From contig CM055100.1 in NCBI GenBank assembly GCA_029204225.1, forward strand, positions 14,890,123 through 14,954,122: DNA of 64,000 nt, given 5' to 3'. Origin of the DNA: Diphasiastrum complanatum. Taxonomy: Eukaryota > Streptophyta > Lycopodiopsida > Lycopodiales > Lycopodiaceae. Below the pieces are notes generated by a model, which saw only the letters and a list, made by a program, of their open reading frames with translations, had not been told where the DNA came from and did not search any database. Both the position numbers and the translations under genes were made by a program. This document shows positions 13,101 to 24,918 of the stretch, one piece after another (position 1 is the stretch's first letter; each line of letters opens with the position of its first letter).

Positions 13101-16100
13101 CACATGTTGCTTGTTCTCTGACCTGGACCAACCAAAAACTGAAGCAATTTATCTTCCCTAAGTGGTTCATCATGCTCATAAAGGACATGACAGTGTTACA
13201 TAGTGAGTGTGAACCCTAATGCAAGAAAAAGAAGCTTGAACTCTGTTTAACACATTCCAGAAAGCAGAATATACGGATCTCGGTTGTAATAGCAATAATT
13301 TGCTAATGAATATTTTCTTTCACCTCTGGAGGGGCGGTTCGACGTGACAAAAGGCCTGCAATCTCCTCAATTGCTCCAGCGTCAACCACCAAAGAAGTAT
13401 AAGAGTGTATAGCTGAAATATTACGAAGGAGACCAGCAGCTGCTTCTGATGTTGCTGGTCTTTTGGATGAAAGAAGGGTCACAACTAAAGTGAGGCAACC
13501 TGGAAAACCAACTATCTCATCCACATGTTCCTTTCCTGCAGCTGAATGCCTCCAGAGAGCCTGAACTGCCTCTTCTCTTTCTTCTGCAGACTTGTCAAGG
13601 CCAAGCATTCTAACAAATAGACCAACGTAGCCTTCTTCGAGCCCAATACCAGAAGCCAGTTGACCTTGAGTTTTGGTAGCAATCGGCTCTTCATAACCTG
13701 AAAGAGGTTGCCTAACAGCTTCCTTGGCCTGACAAACAATACAAACAAAAGCAGTTAAAAACCACGAAGTAAGTACCCCTTCCTTTCTAGGAGTCATTGC
13801 TAGCACCCAGAGTTCACTCTTACTGTTCCTCAATGCACATACGCCACAAAAAGCGCATCATTTACATGTCCATGTTCCCTCAAGATGGTGAGTTCACAGA
13901 GTTGAGAGGGCCTCATTCTCTTTTTCGCACTTCCCAATGAGTTCGATGATTGGATCAACATCATTGGAGGAAGCTCGTTTTGTTGGCTGGTAGGTTGGAG
14001 CTAGGGAGTGAGCAAAAAAGTCATTAGGCTGATGGTTGAGAAAAGGAAGAGTCTAAATGATCATATGTTGGACAGGTGCCCTACAACTTATACAAAATAT
14101 GGTGGGGTTCTTGATCATATGAACAAACTTCTGTTTTAAAAGATTGAATTTCAAAGATTCAAGACGTTTTAGATAAGACCTTATAAAAACAGGAAGAAGA
14201 CGTCGCGTTACCTAGATTGGCAATCACATACCAGCAATATTTTATGGTTGGGCATTTTGTTGGATGTTATTTTTTGAGAATATTATTCCATGACGAGCAA
14301 GAATGAATATTCACCAAAAGGACTTCATGCAGTATGCCATTACCCATTACAGATCCACACCCACAAAATGCTGATACACCTTTCAAAATTGCGTTATTAC
14401 TTCAAATCAAATGGTTATCAGTTTATTCTCAAGTGAAAGCAAAATAGAAGTTTGTGTGACATGGCTGGAAAAGCAACGTCCCAAAGACAGTTTAAAAAAA
14501 AATGGACAGAGTTCCAAAGGAAGATCAAATCAAGTGAACTGTTTACACACAATGCTCCCATGTTATAAGCACACAGGTCAACACATCTGTGAATATGGCT
14601 CACATGTTATAAGCACACAGGTCAATTTCTCAAACAATGGGATGGTCAACCTACTGATGAGGCCACTTGAGAATCCTTGGAGGTCTTTCCACAAACCTTC
14701 ATTATAGGAGGAAGCTTGTGCTCTTCATGACGCTATCAAGGATCCTCATGTTCCTCCTTATGCTATAAGCATTCCAGTTCCAAATGCTACTTCAGAAAAA
14801 ACTCAAAGGATAGAAGAAAACAACACTGCATCAATTTGTTAATCCTGGGACTCATACAGATTTTTCTTAGATTGTTGCTTTTCCCTTTAGTTCAATGAAT
14901 TGAAAAAATAATACGACGGACAGTTTGTTGCTCATTGAACTCACTACTACTCATGAAAATTAAAAATCTCTCTGCACAAAAGCACCAAGCTATTACTAGT
15001 TCAAAAAGAAAAAACAATGTCGTGAGGGACTATGCCAATTTCAAGACAAAGAATAACCTAAAAAGAAAACGACTAGTAGCACATGTGCCTCAAAGCATGA
15101 AAAGTAGCTATCTAGTAAGTTAGTATTGAGTAATTTTTTCTACTACGCCTGCATTGAATTGAAAAGTGTTACAAATACTGATTTGACACCTCTGTAAACA
15201 TGACTAGCAACTACCCTTTGGCACCATTCCATTATTTATGGGCCCAATAACTAAGTTGAAAACATTAATTGACTGTTATACCTAAAAGGGGGTGTCCTAC
15301 AACATTTGAATTCCCTACCTCCTTAATTTTTTGTCCTTTAGATTCTTCTAAAAGTCTCTTAATTGGTATACATAGGAGCTAAAGTCTCATTAGTTACTTG
15401 ATTGTTAGGATCTTTGAAGGAGATCTGCCTGATCTATCAAAAGCCTATGAATTTCATTGAGTTTCGTTTGTTGGAGAATGTTATTGTTGCTTTCATGCTT
15501 TGATTAAGTTCATGACATTTCCCAAATCCAAAACTTGATCAAAGGTGAATAGTGAGATACAGTGCACAGGGGTAGAATTCCAACGAGTCTCAAAAACAGC
15601 AATCTTAACAACCATTGAGAAGAAGACCAAAGACAAATATCCATGATGTGTAAACAAAAAGTCATCAATTTGACGTATGTGCAATCACAGGATATAAAAA
15701 GCTTAAATAATTTTTTCTCTAATAGACCAACTACGTGACTATGGGCATTGTTTACATTTATTAACAATTTAAGCCAATGACATTTCAATTTCAATGGCAC
15801 AACATATAGGGAATCCCTTACAGCAACATTTAACAACTTTCCACTGTTGGGCATGAGGCCCTTCTACAACCAGGAACCAAGCCCACGAAAGCATGGGATG
15901 TTCCGTCCAAGCCAGGCTGTTTGACGGTACAATAAATTTTGCAGCCGACCACTTCAATGTGAACCATATGTCAAAAAGTGTCAATCGGAAAATTTTCAAT
16001 GGTTGGCACTAAACCTTTGGCGAAATCTGGAAAATAAATTGCATATGCCAGGCTTAAAACTCCACTTAAGAGACGTTGTCCCAGTGCACCTGAAAACTCC

Positions 16101-16831
16101 AGACTCACGAAGAGAACTAAAGAGCTCCACCAATCAAGCCGGCCTAAAACACAATTTGAATCTGACTAATAATTTCAGGATTTTGAAGCCTACTCTGAAG
16201 GGGGAAACCTAATGTAAAACCTGGCAGGTTTCAGAGCGTCGTAATGAATTCATTTTGTTAGGTTGTTCTTGATGGGTTCGGACTTTCATTAAGAAAAAAT
16301 ATAAAATACTACTACGACATTTGGAATTCAAAAGCCCGCATGTATGCTGAATAATTTTGAATTTTCACCCTTATGAAACAAACAAACAGAACGGGTAAAT
16401 TTTCGAAACCCTTTCTGCAACAAAAAAGAAACCCATACCAAATGCTGCAAAAGTTCATCGGTACCAGGAGGCAACGAGTTCCAGGAAGTGTTAACCAAGG
16501 GAGGGCCGCTGTCGTCATCTTCATCCAAAGCTCTGACGCACAAGCGTCGTAAGTCATAATGCCTGAAACCAGCAGCTAAGAAAGAAACATGCTTCGAAAT
16601 ACCAAAAGAGCTATATAAACTGGCAAACCCTGCCCTGTGAGGATTTAGGCTTTTGCGCACCACAACGCTGCCTCGTCGAAATCCCTGCTGCTTCTTCACC
16701 TCTGCTCTGTTGCCACCCCAAAACACTGCATCTTGAACACGATTTTGCTGCGACAAGAAAAAGCGCTCGCCTGCAGCTCGCGAGAATGGAGTTTGTGTGA
16801 GAGGAGCAGCAGCCATATCCATGACTATCAT
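10192..16831 (-). CDS. Plastid-targeted armadillo-repeat protein, nine exons, 914 aa
   Basis: Exons (minus strand): 16831-16439, 13728-13324, 13122-12907, 12734-12082, 11930-11828, 11623-11570, 11380-11259, 11150-10960, 10799-10192. Every junction is GT-AG and the 2745-nt frame stays open. Residues 1 to about 100 are Arg/Ser-rich and poor in acidic residues, like a chloroplast transit peptide. An acidic DEDDD stretch follows. Residues about 130-380 and 510-914 are armadillo helices, such as VDAGAIEEIAGLL, DAGAIPKL, AGGIPHLVRLLG and DAHGAVPALVAIL. The middle (about 390-500) is a non-ARM insertion. ARM solenoids are protein-binding scaffolds; the partner is unknown and no enzyme motif is visible. 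Exon 5 uses a CTGAG acceptor, because the upstream CCAG would cause a stop. The final acceptor is ambiguous by one codon. Internal methionines at residues 4 and 6 could also be the start. Confidence 0.87.
13729..16438 (-). other. Intron 1 of the ARM-repeat gene, about 2.7 kb
   Basis: It starts with GTATGG after the transit-peptide exon and ends TTTGTCAG before exon 2. It separates the presumptive targeting exon from the ARM body. I see no retrotransposon coding sequence in it; the short open frames here are not conserved-looking. Confidence 0.8.
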
Positions 16832-16880
16832 GGATGCTGGTGGATGGCTTTACACTTTGCTGTGATCTGAGCCCTATTTT

Positions 16881-16888
16881 TTTATATA
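16881..16888 (-). promoter_or_regulatory. Candidate TATA box of the ARM-repeat gene
   Basis: TATATAAA on the minus strand, about 50 bp upstream of the ATG at 16831. This gives a very short predicted 5' UTR. There is no experimental support. Confidence 0.4.
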
Positions 16889-16889
16889 G

Positions 16890-18734
16890 ACCAACTCACA
16901 TTCTTTATAAAAAATGTATTGGTGCTATGGAGAAAACTAGTTTAGAGCTTTTCATCTATCCACGTGTGATTAGGGTTTTGACCAACCAGGTGCGTTTGAG
17001 GGACACATGTCTTTCATTTTATCCCATAAAACTAATGTCATTTTAATTGAAACGTTACCATGAGTGTTCATGAATTTTGCAAAGCATAACCTTCAAGATG
17101 AAAAGCGTGACAAGTTAGGGTTTCTCTGAGATTAGGGTTCGAGGGAGGAGAAATAGCAATAATAATCACTTGTTTACAATTGTTGCCTTGCACCAATAGC
17201 AAAGTTTGTTGAATGGTGAGCCTATCGATGTGGTGAAATCTGGATAGTCTGGGTGATTGAAATCTAATGGTCATTTTTTCTTTAAATATGTGTGAGTTTG
17301 CATCAAGGACACCTGTATTAACTCTCTTTAAGCACATGTGACAATCTTTCGGCTCGATCCAAGGGGATCACCCCTATAGTATTGGTTGGCGAGATTGATA
17401 TACTTTTCATTAACAGGTTGAACAATCCAATGCTAGAATTGTCAACATCGCCTTGACATCCAGGCCATAAAATGTCTCACACCCAAGTTTTAATGTCGTA
17501 AAGCCATTCCCCAATGTCATCAACTGGAGAGTTGATGGCAAGGTTCATATTGGGCCAACTGCTAAACTTGTTCCGGTTGAAGCACTTCGATTCGTTCACT
17601 TTCATCAGAGAGCAGGCTGAACGATGTAGACAAAGTCCATTGGAGGTGCGGCTTGGTCATCAAAAGCAAATGCTTGGTATGCTTATTGAAGTCCAACTTG
17701 CTTTCATCCACAATTACTTGAGATTGAAAGGTTTCCTTGCTCTACGATCCTCTGGCAGTGCTTGTCCAGGATTGCACAAATGATTTTAACCATATGACAA
17801 GATTGCTTCATAAGCTCTTGCAGACAAAGATGACTTGTACACACAAAAGTTCATTTTTAGCTTTAGTTGGCATTTTGGAGAATATGACTAGTTTAGGTCA
17901 AGTTTTGGATAAGCTAGGCCAAATTACTCTAGAGAGAGAAGAGAGAGTCATCATTTTCAGCTATAAATAATAGGGGATTTATAGGGGACTCTATACTAGA
18001 ATAGCAAAACCTAACAGGTATTCCACTTTTGGAAGCCTTGAAAGCAATATTATCATCTCATCTTTGGTTCTCTTCTACATTTGTTTTGATCAAATCTCTT
18101 CTTACTTTGTGTTGTGGTTGGATTATGTGATCAAAAATCATTTTTAGATCATTTACATTCAGGGATAGAGGTCAAGTACTTTTTGACGTGATTCATCAAC
18201 ACAAGCTCTTTATTTGTAAGAGATATTGTTTACATTCAAAATATATTGTTTCTAGTTTCTAATTGACAATCTCCACTAGTGAGTGAGCGATGCTCCCCAT
18301 GTGGGTGAACAAATCTCCCACGTTTATGAACAATCTCCTTTTTGGATGAAAAAATTTCATTTGTGGATGAGTTTTGCTCTCCCTGGAATAAGAAATCTCC
18401 CTATATGGATGAGCACTAAGATTGTCAATTATTTTGCATATAGTTTATGCTGGAAAGGTTCTAACCTATTCAAGAGTGTGTGTCGTCAATTTTTTAGATC
18501 TTAGGTTCAATCTGATGTGTTTGATCATGCGTTGATCAAAATATTCATAAAAAAATTACATCTCATTTGACTAGTTTGAAGAGAGATAATATTGCAAGGC
18601 TCTAAATCTTTGTGATTTTATTATTCCTTCATCTGTTGAGAGGTGCGTGAGTGCTTAGTGCACTAGAACAGGTTCAAAGAGGAGGAGTAATCATTTTCCA
18701 TGATGGATATTAATAGTGGGATCATGTTGGAAAG
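16890..18734. other. Intergenic stretch without recognisable gene
   Basis: Only short open frames occur, the longest being 89 codons at 17514-17783 on the plus strand with no family I recognise. At 18280-18410 a loose repetition of AATCTCC and GGATGA words is visible. Probably old repeat DNA. Confidence 0.5.
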
Positions 18735-18976
18735 TAATGATAGGCTCAACTTCCTTTAGAAACAAGGAAAAAGGAAGATGCCACTTCTTTCAAAGGCATC
18801 TTTGTTGGTTATAGTGAAAGTAAGAAAGCTTATAGGATATATGATCCTATTACAAAAAAAGTTGTTGCTAGTAGAGATGTACTTTTTGATGAATCTCTCC
18901 AAGCCAAAGGAAAGGTGACTTCCAACAACACTCAACTTGTCAAAGATCATGCTATGGCCGAGGAGGAGCTTCATGG
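18735..18976 (+). mobile_element. Copia integrase SH3-like fragment, near-copy of 39129-39369
   Basis: This differs from 39129-39369 at only a handful of positions and encodes the same KGIFVGYSESKKAYR, VSRDVLFDE-type segment. Homology ends just after GAGGAGCTTCATG. It belongs to the same copia family as the element at 38.2-41 kb. Confidence 0.85.
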
Positions 18977-19143
18977 TGTGGAAGAAAGACCTTTGGTGTC
19001 TCAATACCAAGCAAGGTATGACAAAAGGGCCAAGAGAGCACACCACATCATCAAGATGAATGTCACTAATGAACTTCTTAAGGAAATTAGTAAGTGCACT
19101 TCTTCAAGTAAAGCATGGAATTTATTGAAGAAGGTGTATTAAG
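18977..19143 (+). mobile_element. Copia gag (UBN2) fragment
   Basis: In frame with the preceding SH3-like piece, the sequence switches to a Gag-core stretch (KRAHHIIKMNVTNELLKEI...KAWNLLKKVY) and then a stop. The order pol piece then gag piece shows deletion or template switching between two element copies. Confidence 0.7.
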
Positions 19144-19396
19144 TCCACATCTTGTTAGCTTTATGAAGATCTAGTGCAGTATGCATATCACAACCACAAT
19201 CACCATAGCTCAAGCACCTCAAGCTCTCAAAGATGGCACAACAAAATCTATTGAATAATTTGAAAACACTATACATATAGCAAGAGCCCCAAACTGCATG
19301 GGTTCGACAAGTGCAATTAACTAAATTAGCACCTGTCCCAACTGACTAGGTCCAATATGGGCCTTAATAACTGACGAACCCAAGACATGCCCATGA

Positions 19397-20050
19397 GAAA
19401 AGCTCTGATATCATGTGAAGAATTTCAGATCAATGATGATCCAATCCATAAAAAGATCTTGGGTTACAAAAGAAGCTACTCTACCAATCTCACCAATGTA
19501 AAAAAATCGGCATCTACACAAAATGAGATGCAAACTCTAATAGAACTTGATCAAACATGAATCAAAAGATAAAGTGCTATTGTTGTTCATACAAAACCAG
19601 CAAGCTACTGTATTTCACACGTGTGGATCCAAAAATAACAAATATATAGATCATTCTACACATAGAATTGCATGCAATCACAAGTATAGTGCAACAATGG
19701 ATAGTAGAATCCAAGAGAACCATGTATAAGCATGAAATGAGATAGGGAAGAGAGAAGACATGTCTCTCCACGAGTTACATCATATTATAACAGGTCCAAA
19801 CTCTATTTGGCAACTTGGCTTTCCCACCAAAATGTAAACCCTACTATTTTTGGGTCTAAATTCAAAGTACCCAACATTCAAATTTGAATCTACTCAAACT
19901 CGACTTCTAACTTTCCCACATTTTCAAAAGGTGTTTATTCAAATGAAATTTAGACTAATGAACTTTAAAAAGTCAAACTCTAAGTCTAAAACAAAGTTGG
20001 CCTCAATTTGCCAAATATATAAATGTAGCAAATATGATCAAACTAGTTGA
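19397..20050 (-). mobile_element. Copia LTR with primer site, minus orientation
   Basis: AGCTCTGATATCATG at about 19401-19415 is the reverse complement of a TGGTATCAGAGC-type primer site with one change. The minus-strand LTR would therefore run from about 20050 down to 19416, with its internal leader at 19396-19150. No matching minus-strand coding region follows; the flanking copia pieces are on the plus strand. Confidence 0.45.
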
Positions 20051-20154
20051 ATCTTTCACAGTTGCCAAGTCTAGCCAGGAGGGAGACCTCCACGAGAGAG
20101 AAGACAAAACCTAATAGGTTTCAGGTAAACCTCGTGCTCATGAGCAACATCATT

Positions 20155-21290
20155 TCATCTACTAAACCCTTTGCTTTGAGGAGGGCAAGGTTCAAGAGAT
20201 GGCAAAAAGCAATACAAGAGGATATTGATTCCAACAAACACCATGACGCTTGGGAGATATTGGATCTTCCAAAGGGCAAGATACCCATTGGCAACAAATG
20301 GGTATACAAGACAAAGTACAATGCCAATTGAACCATTGCAAAACATAGGACAAGGCTTGTACTGAAGGGCTATGCGCAGAATAAGGGCATTGACTTTGAA
20401 AAGACCTTCGTTCCTGTGGCCAAGTGGAACACACTTCACATGGTGATTTTTTTAGTGGCATTCTTCGGATGGAATCTACATAAAATGGACATAAACTTTG
20501 CTTTTATGAATGGTAAGCTTGATTTTGTGATATAGGGCATGGAAGAAAAAGTATGCAAGTTGAAGAAAGCCTTGTATGTATTGAAGCAAGCACCACGTGC
20601 TTGGTGTAGCCACTTTGATAAGCATCTCCTATCTAGAGGTTTGAAATGCACTTCTTCATATTTCAATCTTTACTACTTTTCTCATGGATCTAGCATCACA
20701 CTGATTGTATTGTAAAGTAGACGACCTCATAATCATAAGTAATGATGACAATTTGATGTAAAAGGGGCACTAACGGATTGTTATATGAGAGGCAACAACC
20801 TTTACCAGTTTTATAGGGCTTTGTTGATTCGTATTGGGCAGGCTGTGTAGACGACAGAAATTCACCACAGGGTATGTATTTTATGTTGGTAATGGTGTAT
20901 TTTATTGGTCCAGTAAAAAGCATGACACAAATTGCTCTTTCTACCACATAAGTACAGTACAAAGCCCTATGTTTAGCTACATAGGAGGCAATTTGGTTGA
21001 GGATAATGATGGAAGACATTCGAATCCCACTGAGTAAGCCTATTGTGATCAAATGTGATAGCTAAACTGCTATTCAACTGGCCAAAAATCTTGTATTTCA
21101 CGCACGAAGCACATAAAGATTAAATATCATTTCATTAGAGAGAAACTTTTATCGAATGAAATACATGTAGTGAATTGTACAATAGAGGATCAACTAGTAG
21201 ACATAACTACTAAAGCTTTAAGTATTGATAAATTTGAGTTGTTTCGAGAAAAGCTCTTTGTAAGAAAAATAAACTAGGGCTTAAGAGAGA
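20155..21290 (+). mobile_element. Copia RT-RNase H fragment (pseudogene)
   Basis: Plus-strand frames encode the start of copia RT (RWQKAIQEDID, then GNKWVYKTKYN, RLVLKGYAQNKGIDF). The KKALYVLKQAPRAW block follows near 20555 and the RNase H end near 20800-21250 (FHARSTHK-like, then VDITTKAL). The catalytic YVDD region is missing or degraded between 20690 and 20800, and there are many stops. A purine run near 21275 could be the polypurine tract. Confidence 0.75.
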
Positions 21291-21415
21291 GTTTCAGATT
21301 AAATAAGCCCAAGGTTTTTTTACGGTTTGATGGCTATTTCTTATTTTAGCAATGTTTTCAAGTTTTTCTGTTTATGTGACAATGTGCATGAGTTCCATTT
21401 GACAACACATACTGA

Positions 21416-21670
21416 CTAGAGTCGAGACATGCATCCCATAACGGGGGCCGTATTTCCATGCAGCGACACTCCCCTAAAAGTAAGACTATATATATATATA
21501 TATATTGTCAACTGGTCTCGTAGCTCCTTAATTTGTGAGAAATAGGACCCTATCCCCTCGTTTTTCTCCATGCGAACACCTATTAGTTTGGTCCTCAAAA
21601 ACATCATTCGAGAGGGAATGGTCGTTTGAAATTGTATTCTGATTGCCTCCCAAGTGCCTCTTTCTATCAC
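21416..21670 (-). mobile_element. Copia gag fragment, minus strand
   Basis: The minus strand encodes GTWEAIRIQFQT, SRMMFLRTKLIGVRM and FSQIKELRDQL, a UBN2 Gag segment, and then runs into a short (TA)n tract at 21489-21505. It is opposite in orientation to both flanking copia fragments. Confidence 0.7.
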
Positions 21671-21889
21671 AGATTCACTAATGTGGGTGTTACATACCTA
21701 TGTAACTAGCAGTACTTTAGTAACCCCTATGTGCCCATTTAGTATCCGAGGGCCTTAATGGTGAGTCACCCTTAGATCTCTATCTTTTTAGGTTTTTGGA
21801 CTTCAATAGAGTGTGTTTCAATCTTAGGAAGTGGCAAGACTCACTAGATTGTTGGTAGATCATAGGTTGATCAAGATTTTTTCATTTTG

Positions 21890-23835
21890 AGTCAATTGCT
21901 AAGTATAGGTCTTAAAGTGGAGTTTGATGGAAATGCTTGTATGATAAAAAGGAAAGATGTCTTGATTACAAAAGGTAAAAGGCAAGGAAAGTTATTCAAA
22001 CTAGATGCTTGTATTATAATAGCTAACCAAGTTTGATGTGTGGCAAGTGAGCAAATATCCATGCAAGAGGTTTGGCATAAAAGGATGGGGCATCTCAACT
22101 TCAAACATTGGAGGTAATGGCTAGAAAGCAAGTTGTGATTGGCCTTCCAAGTTCCTTAACTAGAATCAATCATGTTTGTGAGTCTTGTGCTTTGTCAAAG
22201 TCACATAGACTACCTTATACTAGATCTACAAAGCCTTTTCAAGTTGTACATTCGGATATTCATGGAATTTCTACAATCAACAATAGTGGAGCTAAGATGT
22301 ATGTAACTTTCATTGATGATTTTAGTAAATATTGTTGGGTATATCTATTAAAGAGGAAAGATGAAGTGTATGATGGCTTTGTGAAGTTCAAGAATGCAAG
22401 GGAGAACCAATTTTCCACAAGGATCAAGTGCTTGAGATATCTCAACCAAGTTCAAAGCCTTATGTGATGAGCATGGGATCAAGAGGGAGGAGTACACAAC
22501 TCCAAGGACACCTCAACAAAATGGAGTGGCCGAGAGGAAGAATAGGATATTATGTGAAGGTGTCAAAGCTCTGAGATTAAGTGCCAATCTTCCTAAACCA
22601 TTTTGGGATCAAGCCTTGTTGTGGCCGAGTGCTATATTGGATGGAAGGACACCTTTTGAGATGCTATTCAAGAGGAGGCTGAGTGTCAACTTCTTAAAAC
22701 TTTGGATGCACATGCTATGTCAACATAACTCTTGATGATAGGACCAAGGAGGATCCATCTTCAAGGAAAGGTATATTTGTTGGATATAGTGAGGTGAGTA
22801 GCGCCTACAAGGTTTACATTCCTACTAATAAGGTGATTATTGGTAGAGATGTCATTTTTTATGAGGGAAACATTCCAAAAGTGTCTGAAAGTAATGATGA
22901 TGTGGATGGATCTAACAATTCTGCTAATCTATGTGGATGATATCATGTTGAGTGGTGGAAACAATCAAGATGTTGATGATATCAAGAGTGCTCTTAAGAA
23001 GGAGTTTGAGGTTTAGGGTTTAGGGTCATTTGCATTACAGTTTAGGAATAGAAGTAATTAGATTTTTACTCTCATTTGTCAAGAGAAATATGCTAATTCT
23101 ATTCTATAGAGATTTCATATGGTAGATGCAAAGTCTTTTGATACACTTATGGAGTCAAATGTAAAGCTAACTATAAGAGGTAATGAAAGATCCGTCAAGG
23201 ACATTACTCTCTATAGGAAGCTACTTGGTTCACTTATATATCTAACCATCACAAGACCAAATATAAGTTATTGTGTTGGTAGATTAAGCCAATCTATGCA
23301 AGATCCTAGTGAGGAGCATTGGAAGCTAGGAAAAATAGTTTTGAGATACATCATAGGAACTCGAGAGTTTGGCGTATTGTATGAGGGGTCATCACCTAAC
23401 TTGTTTGGATTTTTAGATTCAGACTTTGTTGGAGATCAAATGGATAGGAAATCCATAAGTGTACATTGTATTTTCATAGGTGATGGAGCTATATCATGGA
23501 TGTCGAAGAAACAAGCCACTATCTCATTATCATCTAGTTAGGCCGACTACAAAGCGTTTACTCATTGCACAAACGAGATGGTATGGATCAAGAGGATGAT
23601 CAAGGATCTTCACTTGCTGGATTTTTCAGAGAGCCCAATCATCTTTTGGACAACCTATCAGCCCAAAAGTTGGCAAGCAATCCTATATTTTATGCTAGGA
23701 GTAAGCATATTGAGGTGGCATATCACTTTGAGAGGGAGCAAGTCATGGCAAAGGAGGTGGAGCTTCATATTGTACCTTGAAAGGAATGTGTAGCTAATAT
23801 ATTTGTTGACGTTTTGGATGTTGATGTCAGCTGAT
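21890..23835 (+). mobile_element. Copia pol lacking most of RT (pseudogene)
   Basis: Order on the plus strand: pre-integrase (CESCALSKSHR near 22180), integrase core (HSDIHG, FIDDFSKYCW near 22310; TPQQNGVAERKNR near 22505), SH3-like segment (near 22760-22870), then a jump at about 22920 straight into YVDDIML. RNase H follows (YRKLLGSLIYLTITRPN near 23215; ARSKHIEVAYHF near 23700; VANIF near 23795). RT upstream of YVDD has been deleted. Several stops and frameshifts. Confidence 0.8.
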
Positions 23836-24850
23836 GAAACAAAAATCCTTATTAACATGATCGTGGATTACTTAGAGAATGGAGTTTACGAGCTGTTCTT
23901 TTGTGTTGAATCAGATTATCAAAGCATGAGCCTTAGACTGTCGTAGAGAGAGATTGCAAGAAACGATTAGGCATTTGTGACAGCCATGCAATCTTTCTAA
24001 TATTGATAATCTGATATGAAGAGAATGTAGAGTTAATTTAGGCGTCAGAGACAACCATACATTTCTCTTATAATAATGTTTGTGTAAGAGGAGTGAGAGT
24101 TATTATCATTCAACAAGAATGCGATGGTGTAGAACAATAGCGAATCTGTATAATAATGTTGTAAACACAACGATCAGATCACAATACAATTGCGCTGATA
24201 AGCGCGTGATCCTACTTACAGATTCAAAACAATTGTTAAAGGTCTGAATATCTCTCTCTCTCTCTCTCTCTCTCATCACTAGCTCTAAGGAGTCCGCTAC
24301 TAAAAGACCCAGGTCATTTTAGCTCTGTCATCTATTGTTGTATCTGCGCTTCTTTTCAATCGTTCATTTTACATATATATAGTAACAGCAACACACTTTT
24401 CTATCTGTGTATAACATAGATGAATGATTGAATGCACTTTATCGTTGTTTGATCGTGCTTGTTTATTCACTCTGATCAAAACACGGATGTCTACGACTCC
24501 TTCATTTCTTATCAGACGATGGTTGTCTTTGACGCTTGAGAAACTCACGATATCATACCGCTCTTCCATTTATTTCAAAACTAAGCTTCATATTAAATCT
24601 GATTTCCAGTAATACCACACACACAAACCATTTCTAATCTCTTCGGTGGACTGTACTCTCATTTTTGTGAGAATGAACTAATTTTAAGATCATGTTGGGC
24701 AACTAGAACGCTTAAAGCTGTGATTATACTTAGCATAAGCTTTCTATTAGACTGTTTTTGCATCTAGCAGCTGATTGTAACGGGAGAGTTGTTCCGCAAT
24801 ATTCTTGCTCTCTTCTCCATTCACGTTATTCTATCTCCCTTGCCCCATTA
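23836..24850 (+). mobile_element. LTR region between two copia fragments
   Basis: This follows the RNase H end of one element and precedes the primer site at 24854, so it should hold the 3' LTR of the first and/or the 5' LTR of the second. It is non-coding and contains a (CT)n tract of about 30 bp at 24245-24273. I could not separate the two LTRs by eye. Confidence 0.5.
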
Positions 24851-24853
24851 GAT

Positions 24854-24865
24854 TGGTATCAGAAC
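24854..24865 (+). promoter_or_regulatory. Primer binding site (tRNA-Met type)
   Basis: TGGTATCAGAAC lies 65 bp upstream of the Gag start at 24919; one base differs from the consensus. Confidence 0.7.
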
Positions 24866-24918
24866 GTAGCTCATATAAACTAAGAGATTAAGTTTGTTCT
24901 ATTTGTATTACTGTTAAC

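Noticed and set aside
15493-15999. Three overlapping minus-strand frames in ARM intron 1
   Set aside because: They have no domain and sit in an intron; the sizes are expected by chance in this composition.
23008-23030. Telomere-like TTTAGGGTTTAGGG word
   Set aside because: Fewer than three units, inside a decayed copia coding frame; no interstitial telomere array.
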